Position numbers and translations under genes: made by a program. A stretch of DNA of 64,000 bases. Origin: Amedibacillus dolichus DSM 3991. GTDB taxonomy: Bacteria; Bacillota_I; Bacilli_A; Erysipelotrichales; Erysipelotrichaceae. The stretch lies in the NCBI RefSeq assembly GCF_000154285.1, contig NZ_DS483477.1, positions 248,001-312,000 of the forward strand, read 5' to 3'. This document shows, one piece after another, positions 34,901 to 41,997 of this stretch (within the stretch, counting starts at the first letter, position 1; every line of letters begins with the position of its first letter). The notes below the pieces were generated by a model. That model was not told the DNA's origin, did no database searches, and was given only the letters and a program-made list of their open reading frames with translations.

Positions 34901-35141
34901 AACGGATAGCAAGGGTGCTTCAAGTATTAAGACGATTAAAGTTACTGTTATAGAAAAGAATATACCGATAATACCAAATGAACCAGATAAACCAAGTAAG
35001 CCGGATACGAACAAACCGGAAGATAATGGAAGCGTTGGAACAGGCGATAAAACAAATGGAGTCTTTTGGACAATGCTATCCATCATTTGTGGTATTAGTG
35101 TTATTGGTGTGTATCGTAAAAAGCGTGAAATAAATCAATAG
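31902..35141 (+). CDS. Large cell-surface protein with LRR, SHIRT-like and tandem Ig-like domains
   Basis: The 1079-residue protein has a signal peptide (KRITAWFLTLVMVLGLIPQ, cut near residue 28), an N-terminal beta-rich region, a leucine-rich-repeat segment (about 310-470; LTELVINGTGF, NLSSINIGQNKIKSID), and two SHIRT-like domains (about 600-690 and 689-768, each with VSDGVWTFEGYD or VTDGVWSFKGWT). Three 83-residue Ig-like DUF5011 repeats follow (776-1018), then a Pro-rich wall spacer, a TGD sorting-like motif, a membrane helix and a KKR tail, so it should be wall-anchored, probably an adhesin. ATG 31902 is 7 bases from AGGAGGG; ATG 31896 is too close. Confidence 0.9.
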   Translation: MNLTKRITAWFLTLVMVLGLIPQTMFAQEIATSPLQYEATQEMNEDKTEATISIKFTETETIQLEKVTLSDGTEKVEDLSEVTYTVSENGKYDFKVNYVMEGTPQEETISVEVSGLEEKIKELVTNQNIELDVDIQLKGATYFDGHPNPFFGGTKQYMISDRSIIPYNGMQLMELIVEIPYQEGLEIQGITPSAASQYPDLSKVEKDDKNKKWTYSFYFYKNGTYEFTIDYILNGENKITSTSFTVDGLVSIKDIAMRRHLINEYGEFSGFRYQDGQYVTQDILAKEPSVGFFTFGLDGDNGTTAEYTTSLDGLQYLKNATGLYLYDCKKLAEGETIEPVTEGYYPNMKLFRVSNLNERPNMPKSAYNAELVTKSIANMPALTELVINGTGFSDCTVFRKITAGSLDYLQAMANNIVSLDGIESQQNLSSINIGQNKIKSIDPLSKLNQINFLNLMRNEVFDLRPINESLNQKAVAGNTVYGFAAREQNITYDRTVITPLQNGMYTVELPMPIDIDGSLTNTSSVSLKFANGTTKTYSTSQSEGKTYISIPEGDVDSSQENPFEGAEFKFSFNNNNGADPRTKAWFTGTVTFKASPIATNYHVIYDFISGTRGKSLPPEITNLLPIDSTKYYEGDTITAKNPTQLELEVSDGVWTFEGYDADSKTANANSANEDGNIQFTGTWIFETKKYDVSYKFESINTDKEVPKEILDMLPTVGSVEHGKTVNAPETEYKDVKVTDGVWSFKGWTPVKYENVTGNVEFVGKWEFKKNASIINHIPTISASDKTLTVGDTFDPLKDVTARDKEDGDLTKEIEILKNEVNTSKARVYEVTYKVTDSKGASSIKTIYVTVNPKMEELNRIPTISASDKTLTVGDTFDPLKDVTATDKEDGDLTKEIEILKNEVNTSEAGVYEVTYKVTDSKGASSIKTIYVTVNPKMEELNRIPTISASDKTLTVGDTFDSLKDVTATDKEDGDLTKEIEILKNEVNTSKAGVYEVTYKVTDSKGASSIKTIKVTVIEKNIPIIPNEPDKPSKPDTNKPEDNGSVGTGDKTNGVFWTMLSIICGISVIGVYRKKREINQ
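34230..34957 (+). repeat. Three near-identical 249-bp tandem repeats in the surface-protein gene
   Basis: Copies start at 34230, 34479 and 34728 (period exactly 249 bases, 83 codons); the third diverges near 34945. They differ at only a handful of bases (for example GACCCG, GATCCA and GATTCG at the same place), including synonymous sites, which shows recent duplication or homogenisation. Confidence 0.95.
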
Positions 35142-35210
35142 CGACATTAGCGATATAGTAAGTATTGTTTTTTCGCAAAAATAACATAACATAGATAAGG
35201 TATACATATC

Positions 35211-35250
35211 AAAAAGGTCATCCAATCCATGAGGAAATGATGACTTTTTT
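35211..35250 (+). terminator. Terminator of the surface-protein gene
   Basis: AAAAAGGTCATC pairs with GATGACTTTTTT (one G-U) across a 16-base loop, ending in a T-run. Confidence 0.8.
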
Positions 35251-35451
35251 AATGCTCCCTACTAAAGTTAAAGGGAAATTAAAGCCCCCCTTTTACTGTT
35301 ATAGGTGGGAATCATACCCCTAAAAAAGTTAAAGAGCCAGAAAATCTTGAGTATTTCTTATTTTTTATGTCGTTTTCTGCTTTGTGAAGAAGGAACAGAG
35401 AGAGCGCGTATAAAGTTTTGAGTGTAGGCATACCATGAACTAGGTGATATA
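35251..35451. other. Gene-free stretch at the right end of the island
   Basis: No gene is seen. It holds two AAAGTTAAAG blocks (35273 and 35325 areas), a C6 run and a G-rich stretch unlike the flanking DNA. It may be a remnant of the mobile DNA to the left. Confidence 0.35.
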
Positions 35452-36762
35452 ATGAGTAAACGCTGTAAAATAATCGTTAATTCCATAATTGTTTTTGTAC
35501 TTTTATTGATAGTTGGGATTATCGTTAAATTTGTGTTTTTTAGTGGTAGCTTTACACCGCTGTTAAAGCTGAATGGAGATAAGCAGATGGTAATTGATGT
35601 GCATCAGGAATTTGAAGATCCGTTTGTCAAAGCCCGTTATCATTTAAAGGATATATCTGATGAGGTGGAGGTTCTTGGCCAAGTAGATTGTGAAAAGATC
35701 GGAACGTATCAACTTGTTTATCGTTTAAAGGAGCATGATAAGGAGGTTGTACGAGAGGTAAAGGTGGTAGATCGCACAGCACCTAAACTCATGTTAAAGG
35801 GAGCAAGTCATGTGCGTGTTTTTCTTGGTGGAAAATATCAAGAATCCGGCTATGCGGCTAGCGATGATGTCGATGGGGATTTAAGTGATGAGGTACGGGT
35901 GGAAAGCCATGTGAATATGAATAAAAAGGGAATTTATAAGATTCATTATTATGTCAAGGATCACAGTGGGAATGGAAGTAAGCGAACGCGAAGTGTAGAA
36001 GTGTGCGAGGATCCGACCTCATTGAAGCTGCATTATAATTATGACACCTATGACAATACGATGGAGGAATGGTGGTTTCATAAAAGTGAGAAGCATGAAC
36101 GAAACAAAGGCGCGAAGTCGGCTGCATATTTGAAAAAGTTCGATACCTATTATCAGGGACCTGATGAAAAAGTGATTTATCTAACCTTTGATGAGGGTGG
36201 AAATGAGGTTACCTATAGTAAGGAAATTGCGGAAATTTTGAAAAAGCACGATGTTCAAGCTACTTATTTTTTCACCTTGAATTATCTTCGTGATGAGGCA
36301 GAATTTGTGAGGGAATTGGTTGCTAATGGCAATTTGATTGGGAATCATACATGGCATCACTATGATATGACTACATTGGCTAATGCACATAGTGTGGATA
36401 AGTTTGTGAAGGAGATTACCGAAACCGAAAAGATGTATATGGAGATTACCGGAGAAGAAATGCCTAAGATCTTCCGTTTTCCGCGTGGTGGGGGCAGTGA
36501 ACGTGCCATGAAGATGGTACAGGATTTAGGATACCGCAATTATTATTGGAGTCATGCTTTTTATGATTATGGCGATGATGTAAGTAAGGAAGAAGCTTTG
36601 CGGACGATGATGGAGCATTATCATAATGGAGCTATTTATTTGCTTCACCCAAGCAATCGAGGAAATTATGAGGCAATCGAAAGCTTTATTGTTGCTATGA
36701 AGGATCTAGGATATCGCTTTGAAACCTTAGATGCGATTGGAAAGGATTCGCAAGAGCCTTAA
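35452..36762 (+). CDS. Membrane-anchored PdaA-like polysaccharide deacetylase with Ig-like domains
   Basis: The 436-residue protein has one N-terminal membrane anchor (about 6-30), two DUF5011/Ig-like repeats (about 38-195; TAPKLMLKGA, DDVDGDLSDEV) and a C-terminal NodB deacetylase (about 235-430). The catalytic motifs are TFDEGG (about 243) in place of TFDDG, GNHTWHH (about 296), RFPRGGGSE (about 341) and YYWSHAFYDY. That variant set follows PdaA, the enzyme acting on denuded muramic acid for muramic-delta-lactam formation. Whether this organism makes spores is not shown here; a vegetative wall role is possible. Confidence 0.87.
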   Translation: MSKRCKIIVNSIIVFVLLLIVGIIVKFVFFSGSFTPLLKLNGDKQMVIDVHQEFEDPFVKARYHLKDISDEVEVLGQVDCEKIGTYQLVYRLKEHDKEVVREVKVVDRTAPKLMLKGASHVRVFLGGKYQESGYAASDDVDGDLSDEVRVESHVNMNKKGIYKIHYYVKDHSGNGSKRTRSVEVCEDPTSLKLHYNYDTYDNTMEEWWFHKSEKHERNKGAKSAAYLKKFDTYYQGPDEKVIYLTFDEGGNEVTYSKEIAEILKKHDVQATYFFTLNYLRDEAEFVRELVANGNLIGNHTWHHYDMTTLANAHSVDKFVKEITETEKMYMEITGEEMPKIFRFPRGGGSERAMKMVQDLGYRNYYWSHAFYDYGDDVSKEEALRTMMEHYHNGAIYLLHPSNRGNYEAIESFIVAMKDLGYRFETLDAIGKDSQEP

Positions 36763-36793
36763 AAGCTGTTATAATAATCTATGGTGATTGAAT

Positions 36794-37267
36794 TTGAAGA
36801 AGTATGGGTATTTGAGCTTGTGTATTGTCTGTATGACAGCTATTTTCTTATTTTCTGCGCAAAATGGTGATACTTCGAACAATACGAGCAATTTTGTTAT
36901 TACACTACTGGAACAGCTGTTTCATTTGGATATTGAGAAGTTGTCTCCATCGTTGTTGGAAATGCTTAGCTTTGTTGTGCGTAAGTGCGCACATATGAGT
37001 GAATATGCACTGCTTTGTATTTTATGGGTTTTGTATATGAAGGAAGCGCACTTTACGAAGGCGTATATGCTTGCTTATGGACTTACGGTCATCTATGCTG
37101 TCAGTGATGAAATGCATCAACTGTTTGTGCCGGGAAGAAGTGCACAGCTAAGTGATGTTTGTATTGATGCCTGTGGTGCGGCAATCGGTTTACTGATGAT
37201 ATGTTTGTGGTGTCGATGGAGGCAGCGTAAATATCAAACAAGAGCAGAAAACAGCGATCATTTCTAG
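36794..37267 (+). CDS. VanZ-family membrane protein
   Basis: The 157-residue protein has four membrane helices and the VanZ pattern: IFLFSAQNGDTS near the N-terminus, RKCAHMSEYALL in the middle, and DEMHQLFVPGRSAQLSDVCIDACGAAIG near the end. VanZ lends low-level teicoplanin resistance in the VanA cluster, but most chromosomal homologs have no proven role. TTG 36794 is chosen because GGTGA lies 6 bases upstream; TTG 36788 is too close. A TATAAT lies at about 36770. Confidence 0.85.
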   Translation: MKKYGYLSLCIVCMTAIFLFSAQNGDTSNNTSNFVITLLEQLFHLDIEKLSPSLLEMLSFVVRKCAHMSEYALLCILWVLYMKEAHFTKAYMLAYGLTVIYAVSDEMHQLFVPGRSAQLSDVCIDACGAAIGLLMICLWCRWRQRKYQTRAENSDHF

Positions 37268-37330
37268 TGTTCTAACGTGTGAAACGGACGTTTTTCATAT
37301 TTGATAAAAGCGTCGATTCCGTAAGAAAAA

Positions 37331-37359
37331 TTGACTTTCCTAAGGATCTTGCATATAAT
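37331..37359 (+). promoter_or_regulatory. SigA-type promoter of the solute-binding lipoprotein gene
   Basis: TTGACT (37331-37336) and TATAAT (37354-37359) with a 17-base spacer, 35 bases before the gene. Confidence 0.8.
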
Positions 37360-37393
37360 AAAGCCGATCCGATAGGATAGAAAAGAGGGTATT

Positions 37394-38227
37394 ATGAAAA
37401 AACTGGTTATGGTTTTTATGGTTGGTGCAATGCTTTTGACAGCATGCGGCAAGGAAGAACCTAAGGTAGATCAAAATACAGGAAAGCAGCAGCTTGTTGT
37501 TGCCATGGATATGAACAGCGCACCGTATAGCTATGAGTCTGCTACACAAAGCGATGATACCGTAGCCTATGGAAAATCCGGCTATGCGAAGGGATATGAT
37601 GTGTGGCTTGCTAGAGATTTAGCTGCCGATTTGAAGCGTGAACTGGTGATTAAAAAAATGGATACTAAGGAATTCGCAACGGCTTTAGATGAGGATCGTG
37701 TGGATTTGGTAATGGGCGCTTTGTTTGACAACAGCGAGGAAGACGACCTTGTGTATTCTGATGTATATTTTGAAAGTGGTATTTGCTTGCTTACACGTAA
37801 GGACGATAAAAGCAGCAGCTATAGTAAGCTTTCACAATTTAAGAAGGCAAAGGTTGCTTCTTTAGGTGGAACTTTTTTCGATAGTGCAATCGAACAAATC
37901 AAAGGCGTAAAACATGAAGATGCTCGTGATAGCTATGCACAATTGATTGCCGATCTGAAGGCAAAGAAGCTAGATGCGTTTGTGGCAGAGAGCAAGATTG
38001 CCGAACAAATCGTAAAACAGAATTCGGATCTTGCGATCGTTTCTTTTGCCCCTAAGCAAGGCTTTCAAAGTGGCAAGGGTGTCGTGATTGGTAGCGATGA
38101 TGAAGAATTGATGGAAAAGGTCAATCGTTTTATCAAGAAACAAAAGGCAGAGGTACGTAGTGAAAATATGCAAAAAGCAAGTGCTGTGGTACCGTCATTT
38201 GTGCCAGAAGAAACAAACGGAAAATAA
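37394..38227 (+). CDS. Solute-binding lipoprotein (family 3, amino-acid type)
   Basis: The 277-residue lipoprotein has a signal peptide with lipobox LLTACG (Cys about 19) and the SBP_bac_3 fold: LVVAMDMNSAPYSY, AKGYDVWLARDLAADL, RVDLVMGALFDNSEED and KKLDAFVAESKIAE. It should capture a polar amino acid or similar ligand for an ABC importer, but no permease or ATPase gene is next to it, so the partner must lie elsewhere or the protein works as a receptor. Confidence 0.88.
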   Translation: MKKLVMVFMVGAMLLTACGKEEPKVDQNTGKQQLVVAMDMNSAPYSYESATQSDDTVAYGKSGYAKGYDVWLARDLAADLKRELVIKKMDTKEFATALDEDRVDLVMGALFDNSEEDDLVYSDVYFESGICLLTRKDDKSSSYSKLSQFKKAKVASLGGTFFDSAIEQIKGVKHEDARDSYAQLIADLKAKKLDAFVAESKIAEQIVKQNSDLAIVSFAPKQGFQSGKGVVIGSDDEELMEKVNRFIKKQKAEVRSENMQKASAVVPSFVPEETNGK

Positions 38228-38238
38228 GAAGGAGTAGG

Positions 38239-38263
38239 AAAGCAGGCGTAAGTCTGCTTTTTA
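38239..38263 (+). terminator. Terminator of the solute-binding protein gene
   Basis: AAAGCAG and CTGCTTT pair around an 8-base loop followed by T residues; it lies just before the phosphatase gene. Confidence 0.75.
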
Positions 38264-38272
38264 TAGAAGAAT

Positions 38273-39121
38273 ATGATTGATTATAAGGAATTGTATGATT
38301 GTCTGTTTCATGTTAGTAAACAGGCAGGAGAGCTGGCATTAAAGCTACAAAATGGGATTGTGAATGAGGGAAAGCAGGTAGAGGCAATCATCGGTGAGGA
38401 TTTGCGTCATAAAGCGATGCGTGAGGCGAAAACAAAGGCAGATGAAATGGTACAGGAGCTTTTTTTAGCAGCCTTGAAAGAAAAATACGGAACCCTTTTA
38501 TCCTTAGATGTCGAGGAAGAAACAGAGCTGGTAAAGGCCTTTTCCAATACCTCGTACGATATAAGCTTTATCTTAGATCCAATTGATGGAACTTTGGAAT
38601 ACTTGGAGCAAAAGGACAGCTATTCTATATGCAGTGCTATTATTTCACAAGGTGATGTAAAGCTGGCAATCGTTTATTTTCCTGCTAAAGACGTACTTTA
38701 TGGGTATTGTGAGGGAATGCCTCCTAAAGAATATCACAGGGTAATGGATATGCAGCCGTGTATGGGGGAAGAATTGTGTGGAAAACGTCAGGAGCATGCA
38801 CCATTTACGGTGTATAAGAATGCAAGATTGTCCGAGCAATATATCGAAAAGCTTCATGAAAAGGGATATATAGTGCTTGATGATCAAGAGGAGGAGCGAA
38901 ATTGTCCACAGGTATTGCTGGAATGCTTGTATGGAAGGGCGCTTGCGTGTTTTTGTGATACAAGAAATATACGGGATATATTATTAGGGGCGATCCTATC
39001 CAAGACGATGCATGGGGGAGCATATGATTATAGTGGGAATAGGCTTATATGGCAGTCCTTTGGCCGCCAAAAAGAGGCGGTTTTCAGTATTTACCCCAAG
39101 GAATTGCTGTTTCCGCTGTGA
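38273..39121 (+). CDS. Inositol monophosphatase superfamily phosphatase
   Basis: The 282-residue protein keeps the first Mg-binding motifs of the family: TKADEMVQ (about 57), the acidic DVEEET (about 84) and DPIDGTLEYL (about 103). The usual C-terminal WD-x-AAG motif is replaced by RDILLGAIL and GGAYDYSGN, so the second metal site may differ. Candidate activities include inositol-phosphatase and 3'-phosphoadenosine nucleotidase (CysQ-like) types; the sequence does not decide. Confidence 0.8.
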   Translation: MIDYKELYDCLFHVSKQAGELALKLQNGIVNEGKQVEAIIGEDLRHKAMREAKTKADEMVQELFLAALKEKYGTLLSLDVEEETELVKAFSNTSYDISFILDPIDGTLEYLEQKDSYSICSAIISQGDVKLAIVYFPAKDVLYGYCEGMPPKEYHRVMDMQPCMGEELCGKRQEHAPFTVYKNARLSEQYIEKLHEKGYIVLDDQEEERNCPQVLLECLYGRALACFCDTRNIRDILLGAILSKTMHGGAYDYSGNRLIWQSFGRQKEAVFSIYPKELLFPL

Positions 39122-39230
39122 TGTGTACGTATATACATATTAGAAAAGTTTACTATGTTTTGTAGTAATTACAAAGCTGGATATTGTTACCTTCGTATTA
39201 GTAATAGTAAAAGCATGAGGAGGTAAGAAT

Positions 39231-39707
39231 ATGCATACGTATGAATCAGATGAAGAAAAGATGCTTCAAACATTGAAACAGGAAATGGAGTTTTTGCGTT
39301 ATTATTGCGCAAATATGCGCTTAAAGAGCTTACTGCGAGAGAAGGGTGAAGCATTGCAGGTAGAAGATGATATCATGGATTATTTACATTATTCCAAAAG
39401 TGTTATTTCTTTGAAAAGGCATCAGGGAAAGGAAGAGAATTACGTTTTATCGGCAATGGATAAAATGCAGAAACATAAGGAGTATTTACAAAGCCGCGAT
39501 GAACGAGCATATATACTTTTGGGAGGAATTGCACAGCTTAAGGAACAAGAAGCACAGCTACTGCTTGACGTGTATGTGCGTCAGTACGATAAGAAAAAAA
39601 TATTGCAGCGCTTAGGCGGTGTTGTGGAAAGTACATATCATCGTCGCTTAAAGAAAGCTCTGTTGCATCTTGCTTTGGTTTTGAAGGAATGCCTTACAAA
39701 TGCGTAA
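39231..39707 (+). CDS. Uncharacterised helical protein with sigma-region-4-like C-terminus
   Basis: No family was recognised with confidence. The 158-residue protein is helical and charged. The C-terminal part (about 102-150: QLKEQEAQLLLDVYVRQYDKKKILQRLGG, STYHRRLKKALLHLA in outline) resembles helix-turn-helix proteins of the ArpU/RinA or sigma-70 region 4 type. AGGAGG lies 7 bases before ATG 39231. Stand-alone gene. Confidence 0.6.
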   Translation: MHTYESDEEKMLQTLKQEMEFLRYYCANMRLKSLLREKGEALQVEDDIMDYLHYSKSVISLKRHQGKEENYVLSAMDKMQKHKEYLQSRDERAYILLGGIAQLKEQEAQLLLDVYVRQYDKKKILQRLGGVVESTYHRRLKKALLHLALVLKECLTNA

Positions 39708-39746
39708 GGTAGGACAGAAAGACTTATAAAGCAAAGGGAAGTATGC

Positions 39747-39752
39747 TATAAT
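39747..39752 (+). promoter_or_regulatory. Extended -10 promoter of the glycosyltransferase gene
   Basis: TATAAT preceded by TGC (extended -10) in the context AAAGGGAAGTATGC. A nearly identical block precedes the flippase-like gene at 40879. Confidence 0.55.
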
Positions 39753-39778
39753 GGAAAAAATAAGAGGAGGCTGTTAAT

Positions 39779-40816
39779 GTGAAAAAGATATCAATCAATA
39801 TGCTGTCAAGTGCGGATAAGGTAGCTGGCCAGGGGGTAGGAAGCGCCTATCTGGAACAGGTGAAGTTGGTACGTGAGGGTGGTGCCGATCTTTTTGATGT
39901 TTATATCAATTCGAGAAAAAAATGTGATATCGTTCATTGTCATACGATTGATCCTATCAATTTTATACGTATGAAAAAGGGCAAACATGTAAATGTGTGC
40001 TATGTGCATTTTTTACCGGATACGTTAAATGGCAGTATTCAGCTTCCAAAATTGGCTTTTTCGCTTTTTAAGCGTTATGTTGTGCGCTTTTATAAAACAG
40101 CAGATTACTTGGTGGTAGTAAATCCGATGTTTATGAATGAGCTTGAGGTTTATGGGATACCACGTGAAAAGATGGTATATATTCCCAACTATGTATCCAA
40201 ACAGGATTTTTATAAGAAGTCGCAATCCGAGCGGGCAGCTTTACGTAAAAAATATGAAATTGACGAAGCTGCTTTTGTCGTAATCGGAGTCGGACAGGTA
40301 CAGATGCGTAAGGGTGTGCTTGATTTTATTGAGGTCGCTAAACAGCTTCCCGATATTCAATTTGTTTGGTGCGGAGGTTTTTCCTTCGGAAAAATTACCG
40401 ATGGTTATGAAGAATTGAAAAAGGTGGTAGAAAATCCACCTGCTAATGTAAAGTTTTTAGGGATCATACCACGAGAAGAAATGAATGATCTATACAATGT
40501 TTCCGATGTATTGTTTATGCCCTCTTATAATGAGCTGTTTCCGATGGCAATTTTAGAGGCGGTCAATCTCCATGTTCCTCTTGTACTGCGAGATTTAGAT
40601 TTGTATCGGGATATCTTGTTTGAAAAATATGAACGGGCAAATGACAATGCAGGCTTTGTCCAAGCGATAAAACGTTTGTATGAGGAGCCGCAGGCTTATG
40701 AAGCCAAAGCTTTGCGAAGTAAGGAAATCAGTGAATATTATTGTAAGGAAAATGTCTTAAAGATTTGGCGTGAATTTTATAGTGGGATTTATAAGCACTT
40801 TGTGAATAAGGGGTAG
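39779..40816 (+). CDS. Glycosyltransferase family 4, probable glycolipid synthesis
   Basis: The 345-residue GT-B enzyme starts with GTG 39779 after AGGAGG. The N-terminal acceptor domain includes CDIVHCHTIDPINF and VCYVHFLPD; the donor domain has GVGQVQMRKGVLDFIEVAKQLP, NVKFLGIIPREEM and the E-x7-E motif (ELFPMAILEA). It fits GT4 enzymes that glycosylate diacylglycerol or its mono-glycosyl form for lipoteichoic acid anchors, which matches the flippase-like and glucosyl-DAG-synthase-like genes downstream. Exact sugar is not known. Confidence 0.87.
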   Translation: MKKISINMLSSADKVAGQGVGSAYLEQVKLVREGGADLFDVYINSRKKCDIVHCHTIDPINFIRMKKGKHVNVCYVHFLPDTLNGSIQLPKLAFSLFKRYVVRFYKTADYLVVVNPMFMNELEVYGIPREKMVYIPNYVSKQDFYKKSQSERAALRKKYEIDEAAFVVIGVGQVQMRKGVLDFIEVAKQLPDIQFVWCGGFSFGKITDGYEELKKVVENPPANVKFLGIIPREEMNDLYNVSDVLFMPSYNELFPMAILEAVNLHVPLVLRDLDLYRDILFEKYERANDNAGFVQAIKRLYEEPQAYEAKALRSKEISEYYCKENVLKIWREFYSGIYKHFVNKG

Positions 40817-40828
40817 CAACCCTTTTTT
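40808..40828 (+). terminator. Short terminator after the glycosyltransferase gene
   Basis: AAGGG pairs with CCCTT around a 7-base loop and runs into six T; the stem overlaps the stop codon. Confidence 0.55.
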
Positions 40829-40878
40829 ACTTTTGAAAAGGTTACACTATTGTCATGTAAATCATAAAGGGAGTATGC

Positions 40879-40884
40879 TATAAT
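40879..40884 (+). promoter_or_regulatory. Extended -10 promoter of the flippase/GT-RecX/yhaM unit
   Basis: TATAAT preceded by TGC in the context ATAAAGGGAGTATGC, closely matching the site at 39747. Confidence 0.55.
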
Positions 40885-40929
40885 AGACATGTTCGAATGT
40901 GCGGCTTTGGCACATACAGGTGGTATTCT

Positions 40930-41997
40930 ATGAAACAATCAATACGTAGCTATATTTTAAATTTTATAATTATCTTAGGGTTCACAGCTGCAGTTCTTTG
41001 GTTTGCGTTAAAAGACAACTTTCATTCCATAATGGAGCTGATTGGAAACATTCCTTTTTTGTGGCTTTTTGTCATTCTTGGTTGGGGTATAGTTTATGCC
41101 GGTGTCATCGGGCTTATCTTAACGGTATTGACACGGCGTTATCACAAGCAATATACCTTTTTAAAGGGATTCCAAAATGCACTTGTGGGATATTTCTTTT
41201 CCGGTATTACACCAAGTGCAACCGGAGGACAATTTGCACAGGCATATATTTTAAAAAAACAAGGGATCAAGCTGGCAGAGGGTGCTTCTATTCTATGGGC
41301 GGATTTTATTATTTATCAAACCGTAATGATGGTTTACGTAACGGTGCTGTTTTTGATGCGCAGTGCTTATTATATGGAAATCGTCGGTACATGGTTTTGG
41401 GCGATTATCGTCGGTTATCTTGTCAATGTAGGGGTTATCGCTTTGTTATGGACGATGGCTTTATTTCCTAAGCTTTATGTGTGGCTTTCTCAGCGTATGG
41501 TTTCTTTATTAGCAAAATTGCATCTTGTAAAGGATAAGGAAAAAACTTTGTCAAGCTGGAAGCTGCAGGTCGAGGGGTTTACCAATGAAATTAAGCAGAT
41601 ACGCCACGAGCATCGCTTAATTGTGAAAGCTGTTTTGTTAAATGTTTTACGTATGACGATTCAGCTCACGTTGCCTTTTGTGATTGCCCGCTCCTTGGGA
41701 TTGCCACTTGGTTGGGATAAGCTGATCGATTCTATGGCACTAGCAAGTTTTGTTTTGATGGTCAATGCTTTTTTTCCTGTTCCGGGAGCAAGCGGAGGAA
41801 CGGAATTTGCCTTTACCCAGCTATATATCTTTTTGGTGGGACCGGGAGCCGCAGCGAGCAGCATCATGATTTTGTGGCGTTTTTCAACCTATCATATTGT
41901 ATTGATTGCCGGAGCCTTCGTATTTTTGTATTTGAAGCACCGCTATGATAATGAAAAGTATAAAAAGCAAGCAATAATAAAGGAGGTTACTTCATGA
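40930..41997 (+). CDS. Lysylphosphatidylglycerol synthase TM-region/UPF0104 family membrane protein
   Basis: The 355-residue protein has about eight membrane helices and the family signatures FSGITPSATGGQFAQAYIL and VPGASGGTEFAFTQLY. The domain equals the membrane (flippase) half of MprF, without its aminoacyltransferase part. Stand-alone forms often sit beside glycosyltransferases and are thought to move lipid-linked material. ATG 40930 follows AGGTGG by 6 bases. Its stop overlaps the next start (ATGA), so translation is coupled to the GT-RecX fusion. Confidence 0.87.
   Translation: MKQSIRSYILNFIIILGFTAAVLWFALKDNFHSIMELIGNIPFLWLFVILGWGIVYAGVIGLILTVLTRRYHKQYTFLKGFQNALVGYFFSGITPSATGGQFAQAYILKKQGIKLAEGASILWADFIIYQTVMMVYVTVLFLMRSAYYMEIVGTWFWAIIVGYLVNVGVIALLWTMALFPKLYVWLSQRMVSLLAKLHLVKDKEKTLSSWKLQVEGFTNEIKQIRHEHRLIVKAVLLNVLRMTIQLTLPFVIARSLGLPLGWDKLIDSMALASFVLMVNAFFPVPGASGGTEFAFTQLYIFLVGPGAAASSIMILWRFSTYHIVLIAGAFVFLYLKHRYDNEKYKKQAIIKEVTS

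Noticed and set aside
34230-34957. CRISPR-like array
   Set aside because: The repeats are 249 bases long, directly joined and in frame inside a coding gene; no spacers.
36794-37267. VanZ as part of a glycopeptide resistance cluster
   Set aside because: VanZ-family proteins are common on Firmicutes chromosomes, and this one is 8 kb from the ligase in a separate unit.
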